This document shows positions 25,987-35,100 of a stretch of DNA of 64,000 nucleotides, piece by piece; position 1 is the stretch's first letter; each line of letters opens with the position of its first letter. The DNA is from UBA1424 sp041654095. Lineage in GTDB: Bacteria > Bacillota_I > Bacilli_A > RFN20 > CAG-826. The translations under genes were made by a program, and so were the position numbers. The stretch spans positions 3,659 through 67,658 of the forward strand of contig JBAZED010000006.1 in NCBI GenBank assembly GCA_041654095.1, in the 5' to 3' direction. The notes under the pieces were generated by a model that saw only the letters and a list, made by a program, of their open reading frames with translations, was not told the DNA's origin and did not search any database.

Positions 25987-27750
25987 ATGGAAAAAAGAGG
26001 GACGATCACAAAAGTCGCTGGACCGCTTGTCGTGGCTTCGGGCATGGAAAATGTCCAGGTTTACGATGTCGTCCGCGTCTCGCATAAAAAATTGATTGGT
26101 GAGGTTATTGAACTTCGCGGTGATTTCGCGTCGATTCAAGTTTACGAAGAAACGGCCGGTATCGGTCCGGGCGAACCCGTCTATTACACGAACAAGCCTC
26201 TTTCCGTCGAACTCGGTCCGGGTCTCATCACTTCGATCTTTGACGGTATTCAACGGCCGCTGACGAATATATATGACGAATATGGTCCTCATATTCCTTT
26301 AGGAATTGATATCCCGAGATTGAATCGCGAAAAAGAATGGGACTTTGTTCCCGCCGCCGAAGTCAACCGTTTTGTTAGCGGTGGTGTGATTTTAGGCACC
26401 GTCAAAGAAACGGCGGTCGTCACTCATAAAGTTATGGTTCCTCCTCAAGTTTCCGGTCAGCTGACTTGGATTCATAAAGGAAAAGCAAAAATTACCGATG
26501 TCATCGCCAAAGTTTTGACAAAAGACGATAGGACTGTCGAATTGACGATGCTCCAATATTGGCCGGTTCGCAAGAAAAGACCTTATCTCTACAAGCTGGC
26601 TCCGAATCGGATCATGGTCACAGGCCAGCGCGTTATTGACGCGCTATTTCCGGTATCGATTGGCGGTATCGCCGCCATTCCCGGACCTTTTGGCTCTGGC
26701 AAAACAGTTGTTCAGCAGCAACTCGCAAAATGGGCTGATGCTGATATCATCGTCTATGTTGGCTGCGGTGAACGCGGTAATGAAATGACCGATGTCTTAA
26801 TGGAATTCCCGCTTTTAAAAGACCCGCGCACCGGCGAATCGCTAATGCAGCGGACTGTTCTGATTGCCAATACATCAAACATGCCTGTCGCGGCTCGCGA
26901 GGCCTCAATTTATACGGGCATCACCATCGCCGAATATTACCGCGATATGGGTTATAAAGTCGCGATTATGGCCGATTCCACTTCACGGTGGGCCGAAGCT
27001 CTCCGCGAAATGTCTTCCCGCCTCGAAGAAATGCCGGGGGAAGAAGGCTATCCTGCCTACTTATCGAGCCGCTTAGCTGAATTCTATGAAAGAGCAGGTT
27101 ATGTCGCCTGCCTCGGCGACAAAAAGCGCGAAGGTGCTGTAACGGCCATCGGTGCCGTCTCCCCTCCAGGAGGAGACACGTCCGAACCTGTTTCGCAAGC
27201 GACGCTGCGCATCGTTAAAGTGTTTTGGGGTTTATCAGCCGCACTGGCCTATCGCCGTCACTTTCCGGCCATCGATTGGCTTAAAAGCTATAGTTTGTAT
27301 GAAGATGTTTTACATATCGACATCGATGCTCATTATCACAAAGATTGGAGCAAGATGATTCGCCGTGTACAAATTCTTCTTCAAGATGAAGCTTCGCTGC
27401 AGGAAATCATCCGCCTGGTCGGCATTGATTCGCTTTCCAAAGTCGACCGCGTTAAGTTATTAGCTTCGCAGATGATCCGCGAAGATTTTCTCCATCAGAA
27501 CGCCTATCATGAAATTGACACATATACTTCAATCGATAAGCAGTATCTGATGCTAAAAATGATGCTCACTTGGTATGATGGCGCGAATAGTGCCCTCGAA
27601 AACCGCAAAGCGTTTTCCGCGATTGAAAGGATGAAAGCTCCCGAAAAAATCGGGAGGATTAAATACGTTCACGAACAAGACGTCGCAAATGAGTGCAACG
27701 GCATTCTTCAGGCGATGGACAAGGAATTTAATTCCTTGAAGGAGGAGTGA
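25987..27750 (+). CDS. ntpA: V-type ATP synthase catalytic subunit A
   Basis: A 587-residue catalytic subunit. Walker A is GPFGSGKTV (about residue 235), with the family text IVYVGCGERGNEMTDVL, the Walker B region VAIMADSTSRWAEALREMS, and the A-type non-homologous insertion at about 110-190. Length matches the family. AGAAAGGAAG precedes the ATG at 25987. Confidence 0.97.
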   Translation: MEKRGTITKVAGPLVVASGMENVQVYDVVRVSHKKLIGEVIELRGDFASIQVYEETAGIGPGEPVYYTNKPLSVELGPGLITSIFDGIQRPLTNIYDEYGPHIPLGIDIPRLNREKEWDFVPAAEVNRFVSGGVILGTVKETAVVTHKVMVPPQVSGQLTWIHKGKAKITDVIAKVLTKDDRTVELTMLQYWPVRKKRPYLYKLAPNRIMVTGQRVIDALFPVSIGGIAAIPGPFGSGKTVVQQQLAKWADADIIVYVGCGERGNEMTDVLMEFPLLKDPRTGESLMQRTVLIANTSNMPVAAREASIYTGITIAEYYRDMGYKVAIMADSTSRWAEALREMSSRLEEMPGEEGYPAYLSSRLAEFYERAGYVACLGDKKREGAVTAIGAVSPPGGDTSEPVSQATLRIVKVFWGLSAALAYRRHFPAIDWLKSYSLYEDVLHIDIDAHYHKDWSKMIRRVQILLQDEASLQEIIRLVGIDSLSKVDRVKLLASQMIREDFLHQNAYHEIDTYTSIDKQYLMLKMMLTWYDGANSALENRKAFSAIERMKAPEKIGRIKYVHEQDVANECNGILQAMDKEFNSLKEE

Positions 27751-27752
27751 TG

Positions 27753-29132
27753 ATGGCGATCAAACAATATAAGACGATCAACGAAGTCGTCGGACCTCTC
27801 ATGCTCGTCAAAAAAGTTGCGGATGTCAAATACGATGAATTAGTGGAAATCAAACTCGCGAATGGCGAGACGCGCTCAGGGAAGGTTTTGGAAATCGATG
27901 AAGACAAAGCCCTCGTCCAGCTTTTCGAGTCGAGTCAAGGCATGAAAATCGATGACGCGAAGGCCACGTTTCTGGGCCATGGCATCGAACTCGGATTATC
28001 GCCCGAAATTCTCGGCCGCGTCTTTGACGGTTTGGGACGCCCCATCGACGACAAAGGTCCGGTCATCGCCGATACGCGCCTCGATATCAATGGTTCGGCG
28101 CTAAATCCGGTCGCTCGCGACTATCCTTCTGAATTCATACAAACGGGCATTTCCGCGATCGATGGACTCAACACGCTTGTCCGCGGTCAAAAATTGCCGA
28201 TTTTCTCGGGTTCTGGTTTACCGCATTCAAAACTGGCGGCGCAAATCGCCCGCCAAGCTCGGGTTTTAGGTAAATCAGAAAAATTCGCGGTCGTTTTTGC
28301 CGCGATTGGCATCACATTCGAAGAAGCCGATTATTTTGTCGAAGACTTCCGAAAATCGGGAGCGATTGAACGAACGGTCATGTTTGTCAATCTCGCCAAC
28401 GATCCGGCGATTGAGCGCATCGCGACGCCGCGGATGGCGATTACTGCCGCCGAGTATTTGGCCTATCAGCTCAACATGCACGTCCTCGTCATTTTGACGG
28501 ACATCACTAATTATGCCGAAGCCCTGCGCGAAATCTCATCGGCCCGCAAAGAAGTTCCTGGTCGGCGCGGTTATCCGGGCTATATGTATACCGACTTGGC
28601 CTCATTATTTGAACGGGCTGGTCGCATCAAAGGTCTGAGCGGTTCGATTACACAATTGCCGATTTTGACGATGCCGGAAGACGATAAAACACATCCTATT
28701 CCCGACCTCACGGGCTATATCACCGAAGGTCAGATCATCTTGTCGCGCAGCCTCTTTATGAAAGGCATATTGCCGCCCATCGATGTCTTGCCGTCCCTGT
28801 CGCGTTTAAAAGATAAGGGCATCGGTGAAGGCAAGACGAGAAGCGATCACTCCGATACGATGAATCAGCTCTTTGCCTCCTACGCTCGCGGCAAGGAAGC
28901 GAAGGAATTAGCGACGGTTTTAGGCGATAGCGCTCTATCGGATATCGATAAATTATACGCGCGTTTTGCCGAGGAATTTGAAGAGAAATACATTTCTCAA
29001 GGCTTTAATAGCAATCGGACCATCAAAGAGACTTTGGACATTGGCTGGGACTTGCTCCGCATCTTCCCGACCTCGGAATTGAAGCGCATCAGCGATGAGC
29101 ACATCGCCGAGTTTTACGCTAAAGAGGACTGA
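27753..29132 (+). CDS. ntpB: V-type ATP synthase subunit B
   Basis: The 459-residue non-catalytic nucleotide-binding subunit. It has GSGLPHSKLAAQIARQA where catalytic subunits carry a P-loop, and TDITNYAEALREISSARKEVPGRR, both typical of B. The start at 27753 is preferred because AAGGAGG (27739-27745) lies 7 bases upstream; GTG at 27747 and ATG at 27750 are in frame. It lies at the ntpA stop. Confidence 0.96.
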   Translation: MAIKQYKTINEVVGPLMLVKKVADVKYDELVEIKLANGETRSGKVLEIDEDKALVQLFESSQGMKIDDAKATFLGHGIELGLSPEILGRVFDGLGRPIDDKGPVIADTRLDINGSALNPVARDYPSEFIQTGISAIDGLNTLVRGQKLPIFSGSGLPHSKLAAQIARQARVLGKSEKFAVVFAAIGITFEEADYFVEDFRKSGAIERTVMFVNLANDPAIERIATPRMAITAAEYLAYQLNMHVLVILTDITNYAEALREISSARKEVPGRRGYPGYMYTDLASLFERAGRIKGLSGSITQLPILTMPEDDKTHPIPDLTGYITEGQIILSRSLFMKGILPPIDVLPSLSRLKDKGIGEGKTRSDHSDTMNQLFASYARGKEAKELATVLGDSALSDIDKLYARFAEEFEEKYISQGFNSNRTIKETLDIGWDLLRIFPTSELKRISDEHIAEFYAKED

Positions 29133-29134
29133 TC

Positions 29135-29779
29135 GTGGCCGTTAGCCAAATCAACCCGACGAGGATGGAATTGACGAAGCTGAAAAATCAGCTTGCCGTC
29201 ACGAGGCGTGGACATCGTTTATTAAAAGATAAGCAGGATGAATTAATTCGCCAGTTTATGGAAGTTGTCTATAAGACAAAAGACTTGCGCAAAGAAATCG
29301 AAATGATGACTTCGAAAGCCGTGTTGACTTTTAAAAAAGGCCGGGCCAAAATGCGCCATTCGGAACTGGTTGAAATAACGTCGTCTCCCGCCTTTTCGTG
29401 GTCGTTAAAAATGAGCAAATCGACGGCAATGAGCATTGAATCGCCCCATCTAGAAATATCGATCGACGGAGCGATTAATCCACCGTATAGTTTGAGCAGC
29501 ACTCCTCAGGATTTTGATGATTCGCTTGTATATGGCCTCGACTTATTGCCGAAGTTGATCGAGTTAGCGCAATATGAAAAAATGATCGAGCAATTCGCTA
29601 AAGAAATCGAAAAGACGAGGCGGCGCGTCAACGCCATCGAGCACATCATGATTCCCGAGCAAGTAGCCTTGATCAAAGACATCAAAACGAAACTCGCCGA
29701 TCAGGAGATGGCCGGTACTATTCGCGTCATGAAATCCAAAGAGATGATATTGAAGAAGTATCGCAGCAATCAAAAATAG
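29135..29779 (+). CDS. ntpD: V-type ATP synthase subunit D
   Basis: A 214-residue central-shaft protein: a long N-terminal helix with PTRMELTKLKNQLAVTRRGH and a C-terminal helix EKTRRRVNAIEHIMIPE, both hallmarks of subunit D. The start is GTG at 29135, two bases after the ntpB stop. It is the last recognisable V-ATPase gene; no ntpJ K+ transporter follows. Confidence 0.94.
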   Translation: MAVSQINPTRMELTKLKNQLAVTRRGHRLLKDKQDELIRQFMEVVYKTKDLRKEIEMMTSKAVLTFKKGRAKMRHSELVEITSSPAFSWSLKMSKSTAMSIESPHLEISIDGAINPPYSLSSTPQDFDDSLVYGLDLLPKLIELAQYEKMIEQFAKEIEKTRRRVNAIEHIMIPEQVALIKDIKTKLADQEMAGTIRVMKSKEMILKKYRSNQK

Positions 29780-29800
29780 ACCTTTTGAATGGAGCAAAAA

Positions 29801-30607
29801 ATGGTGAAAATTTCGCAAAAAGACGTCGTGTCGCTTCCCAAGAGAGAAAAGGATTCAAACAAATATGATTACGGCAATATTTTGATTTTTGGCGGCAGCA
29901 TCGGCTTTTTTGGTGCGCCGGCCCTCAGTGCGCTCGCCGCTTTTCGGACGGGATCGGGCCTCGTTTCCATCGCTCTTGAAGAAGAAGACTATCCTTTCTT
30001 CCTCAATCTCAATCCCGAAGTGATGGTCAAGCGTTTTCTCGATGTTGAGGAAGTCACAAAAATGATCGCTGGAAAAAACGCGATTCTCTTTGGACCTGGG
30101 CTTGAGGATAATATGATGAACGAGCGAATTTTGCGCGTCCTCCTCAACAGCGACATCCCTCTCGTCATCGACGCGACGGGGTTGACGCTTCTTAAGAAGA
30201 TCGGTTTTGACAGCCGCTTGAATCACGTTATCGTCACGCCGCACATCGGCGAAGCTCGCCGCCTATTGGATACCAATGAGCCGATAGATGAAGTTCAAAA
30301 ATTGACGGATTTGGGAGCGACGGTCGTGCTCAAAAGCCACATGACCAAAATCTTTCAAGGTGCATATTACGGCGAATCCGATCATGGTCATCCCGGTATG
30401 GCGAAAGCCGGATCAGGAGATGTCTTGGCGGGGATTATCGTCAGTTTACTCGGCCAAAAATATCCGCTTTTGGAAGCGGCAAAATATGGGGTTTTTCTTC
30501 ACCAACTCGCCGGGCAAATCGCGGTGGCAAAACATGGTGAACACAGCCTGATCGCCTCGGATTTGATTGCCTCGATCCCGGAAGCGCTTCTAAGAAGCGG
30601 ACAATGA
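29801..30607 (+). CDS. nnrD: ADP-dependent NAD(P)H-hydrate dehydratase
   Basis: A 268-residue ribokinase-fold repair enzyme that dehydrates damaged NADHX/NADPHX. Family motifs are GNILIFGGSIGFFGAPAL, the region VIVTPHIGEARRLL, and the anion-hole/catalytic block GMAKAGSGDVLAGII. The N-terminal epimerase domain of fused bacterial versions is absent, so this is the stand-alone dehydratase. The start ATG at 29801 has GGAG 6 bases upstream; an ATG four codons earlier lacks a ribosome site. It follows the V-ATPase genes and may share their transcript. Confidence 0.92.
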   Translation: MVKISQKDVVSLPKREKDSNKYDYGNILIFGGSIGFFGAPALSALAAFRTGSGLVSIALEEEDYPFFLNLNPEVMVKRFLDVEEVTKMIAGKNAILFGPGLEDNMMNERILRVLLNSDIPLVIDATGLTLLKKIGFDSRLNHVIVTPHIGEARRLLDTNEPIDEVQKLTDLGATVVLKSHMTKIFQGAYYGESDHGHPGMAKAGSGDVLAGIIVSLLGQKYPLLEAAKYGVFLHQLAGQIAVAKHGEHSLIASDLIASIPEALLRSGQ

Positions 30608-30661
30608 AAAGCCTTTTAAAGCGTTTTTTACTATTTCGCTAAACAATCATCTTTTTTGTTG

Positions 30662-30667
30662 TATAAT
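30662..30667 (+). promoter_or_regulatory. -10 box upstream of the FMN riboswitch
   Basis: A perfect TATAAT about 10 bases ahead of the riboswitch. No good -35 box is visible at the usual distance. Confidence 0.45.
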
Positions 30668-30673
30668 AATATA

Positions 30674-30780
30674 AGTTTCAGGACAGGGTTTGATTCCCAA
30701 CCGGCGGTATACCCCGCGAGCCTTCGGGCCGATCTAGTTAAATTCTAGAGGCGACAGTAGAGTCTGGATGAGAGAAGCCT
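30674..30780 (+). ncRNA. FMN riboswitch (RFN element)
   Basis: Conserved RFN blocks appear in order: CAGGACAGGGTTTGATTCC, CAACCGGCGGTAT, GAGCC...GGGCCGAT, GGCGACAGTAGAGTCTGGAT and GAGAGAAG. When FMN is bound it should reduce expression of the downstream riboflavin transporter gene. The closing stem pairs sequences near 30676 (TCAGGAC) and 30790 (GTCCTGA), and the latter is shared with the hairpin in front of ribU. Confidence 0.95.
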
Positions 30781-30789
30781 CTCATTTTT

Positions 30790-30811
30790 GGTCCTGAACG
30801 AGGACCTTTTT
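30790..30811 (+). promoter_or_regulatory. riboswitch expression platform: terminator that also covers the ribU ribosome site
   Basis: GGTCC / GGACC (30790-30794 and 30802-30806) with a 7-base loop is followed by five T residues, a short terminator. Its right arm contains GAGGA, 9 bases before the ribU ATG at 30814, so the same hairpin can hide the Shine-Dalgarno site. The left arm can instead pair with TCAGGAC at the start of the aptamer. Confidence 0.75.
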
Positions 30812-30813
30812 AT

Positions 30814-31518
30814 ATGGGAGCAGCCGTCGTCGGAATTCTTCTTGTTTGGATCTTTCTTCTCGTCATCGTCTTGCGCGAAGGAAAACCTTTCCACTTCCAA
30901 AAAATAGATCTCGTCCGCTTCATGAGCCGCGTAGCGATCTTCGGCGCACTTTCGGCGATCTTATACATCGTTCCTTTCTTGAAATTTCCGCTGCCCTTCT
31001 TTCCGACGTTTCTCGAATTTCACTTTGACGAAATTCCCCTTTTTATCGCCGGCTTCGCCTATGGACCGCTGAGCGCTTTCTGTGCGATAATTGTTAAAAC
31101 AATTATAAAATTGCCTTTTACCTCGACTTTAACAGTCGGCGAGTGGGCCGATCTCATCTACAGTACGTCTTTCGTCATTCCGGCGGCCATTATTTACGCG
31201 AAGCGCCGAAACATCAAAGGCGTCGTTCTCGGCTTCATCGTCGGCTTTATCGCTCAGCTGATCGTGAGCGTCGTCTTCAATGTCTATCTGATGATTCCTT
31301 TTTACATGTTTGTCATGGATTTTCCGGAAGCGGCAATCCTAGCGATGGCGCAAGCCGCCAATCCGGCCGTTTCCGATATTGGTTGGTCACTCGGCTTTTT
31401 AGCGATTGTCCCCTTCAATTTAATTAAAAATACGATGGTGGTCATCTTGACCTTTCTCGTCTACAAGAGCATTCATCGCTTCATGGCTCAATTCGAAGAA
31501 AAAAAGCTGCCCGCATAG
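30814..31518 (+). CDS. ribU: riboflavin ECF transporter S component RibU
   Basis: A 234-residue membrane protein with about seven hydrophobic segments. RibU text is evident: ARV-like FMSRVAIFGALSAILYIVP, FPLPFFPTFLEFHFDEIP, FIAGFAYGPLSAF and TVGEWADLIYSTSFVIPA. It is somewhat longer than typical RibU because of an extra N-terminal TM helix before residue 35. Regulation by the FMN riboswitch directly upstream supports riboflavin as substrate. The energising ECF module (EcfA/A'/T) is not in the window. Confidence 0.92.
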   Translation: MGAAVVGILLVWIFLLVIVLREGKPFHFQKIDLVRFMSRVAIFGALSAILYIVPFLKFPLPFFPTFLEFHFDEIPLFIAGFAYGPLSAFCAIIVKTIIKLPFTSTLTVGEWADLIYSTSFVIPAAIIYAKRRNIKGVVLGFIVGFIAQLIVSVVFNVYLMIPFYMFVMDFPEAAILAMAQAANPAVSDIGWSLGFLAIVPFNLIKNTMVVILTFLVYKSIHRFMAQFEEKKLPA

Positions 31519-31530
31519 GCAGCTAGTTTT
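31500..31530. terminator. bidirectional terminator between ribU and ferredoxin
   Basis: AGCTGCC / GGCAGCT (31505-31511 and 31518-31524) with a 6-base loop, TTTTAT on the plus side and TTTTTT on the minus side. The plus-strand stem includes the ribU stop codon. Confidence 0.85.
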
Positions 31531-31549
31531 ATAGAGGCAACGAAGGCGA

Positions 31550-31735
31550 TTAGTCTTCGACGATGATGGAGCCGGTTGGGCAGTCATTCGCGACATCGAC
31601 GTCGACACCTTCGGCTGGTTGAGTGTGGACGTGAGCTTTTCCTTCGTCATTGAACTCAAACACTTCCGGCATAACTGAGACGCAAAGACCACATCCGATG
31701 CAAGCATCACGGTCTATTCTTACTTTTTTAGCCAT
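31550..31735 (-). CDS. fer: [4Fe-4S] ferredoxin
   Basis: A 61-residue acidic ferredoxin with one cluster: CIGCGLC near residue 10 and a distant Cys-Pro in NDCPTGS, the Bacillus/Thermotoga single-cluster type. The start at 31735 has GGAGGA 9 bases upstream; longer in-frame starts lie beyond the promoter. It would carry electrons in the cytoplasm and needs the SUF system for its cluster. Confidence 0.93.
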   Translation of the reverse strand: MAKKVRIDRDACIGCGLCVSVMPEVFEFNDEGKAHVHTQPAEGVDVDVANDCPTGSIIVED

Positions 31736-31760
31736 TTTACAATGTCCTCCAACAACGGGC

Positions 31761-31789
31761 ATTATAATATCAAACAGCCGTTTATGCAA
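31761..31789 (-). promoter_or_regulatory. sigma-A-type promoter of the ferredoxin gene
   Basis: Minus strand: TTGCAT (plus 31784-31789), 17-base spacer, TATAAT (plus 31761-31766). The transcript has a leader of about 20 bases. Confidence 0.8.
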
Positions 31790-31816
31790 GGTTTATAAAA
31801 TTCCTCTACAAATGAT

Positions 31817-31834
31817 TTCTAATTTATATTAGAA
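31817..31834. repeat. perfect inverted repeat before the small membrane-protein gene
   Basis: TTCTAAT-TTAT-ATTAGAA, 7-bp arms around 4 bases, AT-rich. It overlaps a possible -10 TAGAAT (31830-31835) for the gene starting at 31859, so it could be an operator. Confidence 0.35.
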
Positions 31835-31858
31835 TGTATCAGTAAGTAGGAGTGTATT

Positions 31859-32092
31859 TTGAAAACGATAACCCGCGTCGAAAAGTATCAAAAACTCCGC
31901 GAGGAAATCTCTCGCATGCCCGATGAAGCAAATAGGGATTTTGAGACCGATGACGCCGCTACTCAAGAAAAAGTATTGTCTCCGATCGATTTACATAAGC
32001 GCAAAGAAGCAATTCGTATTATTATTTTAATTGTAATTCTTTTATTTTTAGTAATTGCTGCCATCGTTCTTGGCGTTTGTGCGTTTTTATAA
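31859..32092 (+). CDS. small tail-anchored membrane protein, unknown function
   Basis: A 77-residue protein: a charged N-terminal part (residues 1-50) and one C-terminal TM helix of Ile, Leu and Val (about 52-76). The start is TTG at 31859 with AGGAG 6 bases upstream (31848-31852). It lies 12 bases before cmk and is probably cotranscribed with it. I recognise no family. The rarer TTG start may keep its level low. Confidence 0.65.
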   Translation: MKTITRVEKYQKLREEISRMPDEANRDFETDDAATQEKVLSPIDLHKRKEAIRIIILIVILLFLVIAAIVLGVCAFL

Positions 32093-32104
32093 AAGGAGCC
32101 CGCT

Positions 32105-32773
32105 ATGAAAAAAGTCACGATCGCCATCGATGGACCGGCCGCAGCCGGAAAGTCGACCGTCGCTAAAAAAGTCGCTCAGTTTTTGGGTTTCACTTATATC
32201 GATACCGGCGCGATGTATCGCGCTTTCACATATTGCGTCATGAAAAAAGGCCTCGATCCCAAAGATGAAAAAGCCAGCATCTCGCTCATCCCGGAAGTCG
32301 ATATCGAATTATTGAGCGATGGCCGAGTCATCTGCTGCGGCGAAGACGTGACAAAAGTCATTCGCGAACCGCACATTTCGGCAAACGTTTCTTATATCGC
32401 TTCTTATAAAGACATCCGCTTAGCGCTCGTTGAACTTCAGAGAAAGATGGCTAATCGGCGCTCGGTGGTCATGGATGGTCGCGACATCGGAACATATGTC
32501 CTACCTGATGCCGACGTTAAAATATTTCAAATTGCCGACGTTCCGACGCGCTCTGTTCGCCGGTATGAAGAAAATCTATCCAAAGGCATTCAATGCACTT
32601 TAGCGGAAGTCGAAGAAGATGTCAGGCGTCGCGATTACATCGATTCGCATCGCGATTTTGCCCCCTTAAAACCCGCTCCTGACTCAGTCTTATTAGATAC
32701 TTCATTTTTGAGCATCGAAGAAGCTGTCGAAGCCGTTTTAAACATCATCAAACGCAAAATCGGAGAGGCATAA
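32105..32773 (+). CDS. cmk: cytidylate kinase
   Basis: A 222-residue (d)CMP kinase. P-loop IDGPAAAGKSTVAKKVA at the N-terminus, YIDTGAMYRAFT, the region VVMDGRDIGTYVLPDADVK and RRDYIDSHRDFAPL are diagnostic. AAAAGGAG precedes the ATG. It is followed one base later by der, the Bacillus-type arrangement. Confidence 0.97.
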   Translation: MKKVTIAIDGPAAAGKSTVAKKVAQFLGFTYIDTGAMYRAFTYCVMKKGLDPKDEKASISLIPEVDIELLSDGRVICCGEDVTKVIREPHISANVSYIASYKDIRLALVELQRKMANRRSVVMDGRDIGTYVLPDADVKIFQIADVPTRSVRRYEENLSKGIQCTLAEVEEDVRRRDYIDSHRDFAPLKPAPDSVLLDTSFLSIEEAVEAVLNIIKRKIGEA

Positions 32774-32774
32774 T

Positions 32775-34085
32775 ATGCCTTTAGGCGTCGTCGCTATCAT
32801 CGGTAGTCCAAATGTCGGGAAATCGACAATTTTTAATCGCATCATTGGAACGCGCCGCTCGATTATCGACAATCAGCCGGGAATCACCCGCGATCGACTA
32901 TATGCTAATGCCACGTGGCTGACCAAAGAATTTCGGGTCATCGACACCGGTGGAATCGAAATTGCCAATCACCCTTTCCAAGAGCAAATTCGCGCGCAGG
33001 CGCAGATTGCCATCGAAGAAGCCGATGTGATCATCTACGTCGTCGATGGTCAAGTCGGAGTCACCAACGACGATCGCGAGATTGCCAAAATTCTTTTTAA
33101 ATCCAAGAAATCGATTATTCTCGCCGTGAATAAAATAGATGATATTAGTAAAATCGGCGATATATATGAATTTGCATCCTTAGGGCTTGGAAATCCCCTT
33201 CCCGTCAGCGGTGCACATGGTATCGGCGTCGGTGATTTACTCGATCAAATCGTTAAGTTACTCCCCGAGACAAGCGCCGAAAAATTCGATGAAAACGAAA
33301 TCGTTTTTTCAATCATTGGTCGGCCAAATGTCGGCAAATCCTCACTATCTAATGCCATTTTAGGTCAGAATCGCATCATCGTCTCCGAGATTGAAGGGAC
33401 GACCAGAGACGCCATAGATACCAAATTCGTTCGCGATGATAAGCATTATGTGGTCATCGATACCGCCGGTCTTAAAAAGCGGGGACGAATTTACGAATCG
33501 GTTGATAAATACGCGGCTTTACGAGCTCTGGCGGCGATTGAGAGGTCGGAGATCGTCATGCTCGTCATCGACGCCGATCAAGGCATCTTAGAGCAGGATA
33601 AGCACGTCGTCGGCTATGCGACTGATTTGAATAAGGCCATCATCATCGTCGTCAACAAATGGGATCTCATCCCGCGCAGCCAAACGGCGATGGCCGATTT
33701 TACCAAGCAGATACGTAAGGAGTTTAAGTTCCTCGAGTATGCTCCGATTATATTTGTTTCGGCCAAAGACAAGAGTCGCATCGACACCGTCTTCCAAGCA
33801 TTGGAGACGGTCAATGAAGCTTATAGCAGGCGCATTCAAACGAGCGTTTTAAACGAGATTCTGCAAGATGCACAAGCCATGAATCCCGCACCTCTTTTTG
33901 AAGGTGGGAAACTCAAGATTTATTTTGCAAATCAAGTCGATGTTCGACCGCCGACTTTTGTTCTTTTCGTCAATCGACCCAAGTACGCTCACTTCTCATA
34001 TCTCAGATATATTGAAAACCGGCTTCGCGATTCCTTTTCCTTTGAAGGGACGCCATTGAAAATAATTCTTCGCGAGAGAAAATAA
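32775..34085 (+). CDS. der: ribosome-assembly GTPase Der (EngA)
   Basis: A 436-residue double GTPase needed for 50S maturation. Two G domains are seen: GSPNVGKSTIF at residue 9 and GRPNVGKSSL at about 182, each with DTGG/DTAG and NKxD motifs, followed by a C-terminal KH-like domain ending in PLKIILRERK. GGAGAGG lies just upstream of ATG. Confidence 0.97.
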   Translation: MPLGVVAIIGSPNVGKSTIFNRIIGTRRSIIDNQPGITRDRLYANATWLTKEFRVIDTGGIEIANHPFQEQIRAQAQIAIEEADVIIYVVDGQVGVTNDDREIAKILFKSKKSIILAVNKIDDISKIGDIYEFASLGLGNPLPVSGAHGIGVGDLLDQIVKLLPETSAEKFDENEIVFSIIGRPNVGKSSLSNAILGQNRIIVSEIEGTTRDAIDTKFVRDDKHYVVIDTAGLKKRGRIYESVDKYAALRALAAIERSEIVMLVIDADQGILEQDKHVVGYATDLNKAIIIVVNKWDLIPRSQTAMADFTKQIRKEFKFLEYAPIIFVSAKDKSRIDTVFQALETVNEAYSRRIQTSVLNEILQDAQAMNPAPLFEGGKLKIYFANQVDVRPPTFVLFVNRPKYAHFSYLRYIENRLRDSFSFEGTPLKIILRERK

Positions 34086-34086
34086 G

Positions 34087-35088
34087 GTGAGAATTGGAAT
34101 AGTCGGCACGGGCACGTGGGCCACAGCTCTCGCCCAAGTGCTTGTCGATAATCGTCATGATGTCATTCTCTTCGGCCGCGAACAAGCGCAGATCGACGAT
34201 ATTAATCTCCGCCATCAGAACACTTTCTATTTTGGCTCAGAAATTAAATTATCTTTTAAGATAATTGTCACGAATGACATTAGAGATATATGCACGAATG
34301 TTGATGCCATTCTTTTAAGCATCCCAACCGGCGCGATGTCCGACGTCTTAAAGAAAATTGAGCCGCATCTTGTCGAAAAAACCATCTTTATCAATACTGC
34401 GAAAGGCTTTGATCCGGAAACGCAGCTCCGCATGTCGGAGACCATTCGCCGCCACATCCCAAAAGCGAAGCGTCAAGCGATCGTCTCCCTACTCGGCCCA
34501 TCACATGCCGAAGAAGTGATTCTTCGCCACCTCACACTTATCACCTCGGTATCCAAAGACAAAAAGGCTGCAACTTTAGTGCAAAGACTATTTTCAAATG
34601 ATTACTTCCGCGTCTATGTCCATCGCGATGAAGTCGGAGCGGAATACGCAACGGCGATGAAAAATTGCATCGCCATCGCCGCCGGCATCATCGACGGATT
34701 AGGTTTGGGAGATAACGCTAAAGCCGCGCTCATCACACGCGGTTTAAATGAGATGGTCAAGCTCGGCCGGCGCTTCGGCGCAAAACCGGCTACGTATTTA
34801 GGATTGACCGGTGTCGGCGACTTAGTCGTGACGTGCGGATCAAAGCATTCGCGGAATTACCAAGCCGGTTTTATGATTGGCCAAGATGACTCGAGCGAAC
34901 GCTTTTTCAAGGAAAACATCAAGACAGTTGAAGGCGTTCGAACCGCGCAAGTAATTCACAATTTAGCAAAAGGAGTGCGGCTCTCTTTTCCCATCGTCGA
35001 ATCCATATATCGCGTTCTCTACGAAAAAGCTCGGCCTTCAGAGGTCATCTCCACGCTGATGAGAAGGCCGCTTAAAGAGGAGAATTAA
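34087..35088 (+). CDS. gpsA: NAD(P)+ glycerol-3-phosphate dehydrogenase
   Basis: A 333-residue enzyme making sn-glycerol 3-phosphate for phospholipids, matching pgsA later in the window. NAD-binding GTGTWATALAQVL, the substrate text TAKGFDPET, and the catalytic Lys in AMKNCIAIAAGIIDGLGLGDN are present. The start is GTG at 34087, one base after the der stop. Confidence 0.95.
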   Translation: MRIGIVGTGTWATALAQVLVDNRHDVILFGREQAQIDDINLRHQNTFYFGSEIKLSFKIIVTNDIRDICTNVDAILLSIPTGAMSDVLKKIEPHLVEKTIFINTAKGFDPETQLRMSETIRRHIPKAKRQAIVSLLGPSHAEEVILRHLTLITSVSKDKKAATLVQRLFSNDYFRVYVHRDEVGAEYATAMKNCIAIAAGIIDGLGLGDNAKAALITRGLNEMVKLGRRFGAKPATYLGLTGVGDLVVTCGSKHSRNYQAGFMIGQDDSSERFFKENIKTVEGVRTAQVIHNLAKGVRLSFPIVESIYRVLYEKARPSEVISTLMRRPLKEEN

Positions 35089-35100
35089 TTAGTAATACTG

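Noticed and set aside
30604..30631. AAAAGC...GCGTTTTTT after nnrD as a terminator
   Set aside because: The stem is very weak and imperfect; it is likely AT-rich spacing before the riboswitch.
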